The notes beneath the pieces are model-generated. The model did not search any database and had not been told where the DNA came from. It was given only the letters and a program-made list of their open reading frames with translations. From NCBI GenBank assembly GCA_023266415.1, contig JAHFQG010000082.1:1-5626 (forward strand): DNA of 5,626 nucleotides. The letters run 5' to 3'. The position numbers and the translations under genes are program-made. Of the stretch, positions 5,342 through 5,626 are shown piece by piece. The stretch comes from Francisellaceae bacterium. Its GTDB lineage: Bacteria; Pseudomonadota; Gammaproteobacteria; Berkiellales; Berkiellaceae. The first letter of the stretch is position 1. Each line of letters opens with the position of its first letter.

Positions 5342-5371
5342 ATTATGGCTGTTTTAGAGGCCGGTTGGCAA
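5342..5371 (-). promoter_or_regulatory. Candidate mutH promoter embedded in the start of ung
   Basis: On the minus strand TTGCCA (5371-5366) and CATAAT (5347-5342) are separated by 18 bp. A start about 7 bases past the -10 falls on the A of the mutH ATG (5335), which would give a leaderless transcript, consistent with the missing Shine-Dalgarno. The -10 covers the ung start codon. Confidence 0.38.
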
Positions 5372-5626
5372 TCTAAGTTAGATGATGAGTTTAAAAAGCC
5401 CTATATGCAAACTTTGCGGGCTTTCTTAGCCGCTGAAAAAGAAAAACGAAAAATCATCTATCCCAAAAGCCAACAAGTCTTTCATGCGTTTCATCAAACG
5501 CCCTTTGATGCGGTGAAGGTAGTGATTGTGGGTCAAGATCCATACCATGGCCCTTCGCAGGCCCATGGGTTGTGTTTTTCAGTCCAGCCTGGGGTGCCTA
5601 TTCCCCCGTCTTTACGTAATATGTAT
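5345..5626 (+). CDS. ung: Uracil-DNA glycosylase (family 1 UDG), N-terminal part, cut by the right window edge
   Basis: Ung removes uracil from DNA, the first step of base-excision repair of deaminated cytosine or misincorporated dUMP. The 94 residues in view include the water-activating loop GQDPYHG (63-69) with catalytic D65. They also include the uracil-binding stretch AHGLCFSV (73-80), with the Phe that stacks on uracil, and PPSLRNMY (87-94) from the minor-groove Pro/Ser region. The second catalytic motif (HPSP) lies beyond the edge. The start at 5345 is set by GGAGG (5336-5340), four bases upstream, and by the family N-terminus (W8, L12, F16). The gene is head to head with mutH, 9 bp between start codons, so its promoter must lie inside mutH; I found only a poor TAAAAT (5327-5332) without a matching -35. 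Confidence 0.96.
   Translation, partial: MAVLEAGWQSKLDDEFKKPYMQTLRAFLAAEKEKRKIIYPKSQQVFHAFHQTPFDAVKVVIVGQDPYHGPSQAHGLCFSVQPGVPIPPSLRNMY

Overview
The window looks like chromosomal DNA of a gammaproteobacterium. RpoS, the beta subunit of IHF and the methyl-directed mismatch-repair nuclease MutH occur together essentially only in that class. I cannot place it more finely. Order and spacing differ from the enterobacterial pattern: rpoS is not preceded by nlpD, and ihfB is not behind rpsA. No tRNA, rRNA, insertion sequence, CRISPR array or prophage signal was seen. Coding density is high and no gene-free stretch exceeds 170 bases.

Layout from left to right: (1) the 5' part of rpoS on the minus strand, running off the left edge. 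(2) A 166-bp divergent control region holding a full-consensus sigma-54 promoter aimed at rpoS and a sigma-70-like promoter aimed at ihfB, back to back. (3) ihfB on the plus strand, then a short hairpin and a large lipoprotein built almost entirely of Sel1-like repeats (about 14). (4) A PiT/PHO4-family phosphate permease on the minus strand, convergent with the Sel1 gene. (5) A 126-bp divergent control region with a near-consensus LexA (SOS) box beside an extended -10 promoter. (6) A gamma-glutamylcyclotransferase-like enzyme on the plus strand. (7) mutH on the minus strand, convergent with it. (8) The 5' part of ung (uracil-DNA glycosylase) on the plus strand, running off the right edge. The mutH and ung start codons are only 9 bp apart.

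The genes do not form one pathway. The left third is a regulatory hub: a stress sigma factor that seems itself to be transcribed by sigma-54, next to a gene for half of IHF, the DNA-bending protein that classically assists sigma-54 promoters. The right third is a DNA-repair neighbourhood: SOS box, mutH and ung. The most notable observations are the full match to the sigma-54 consensus in front of rpoS, the LexA box in front of a cyclotransferase-type gene, and the head-to-head mutH/ung pair in which mutH lacks a Shine-Dalgarno sequence and its best promoter predicts a leaderless transcript. All regulatory calls come from reading the sequence and are untested.
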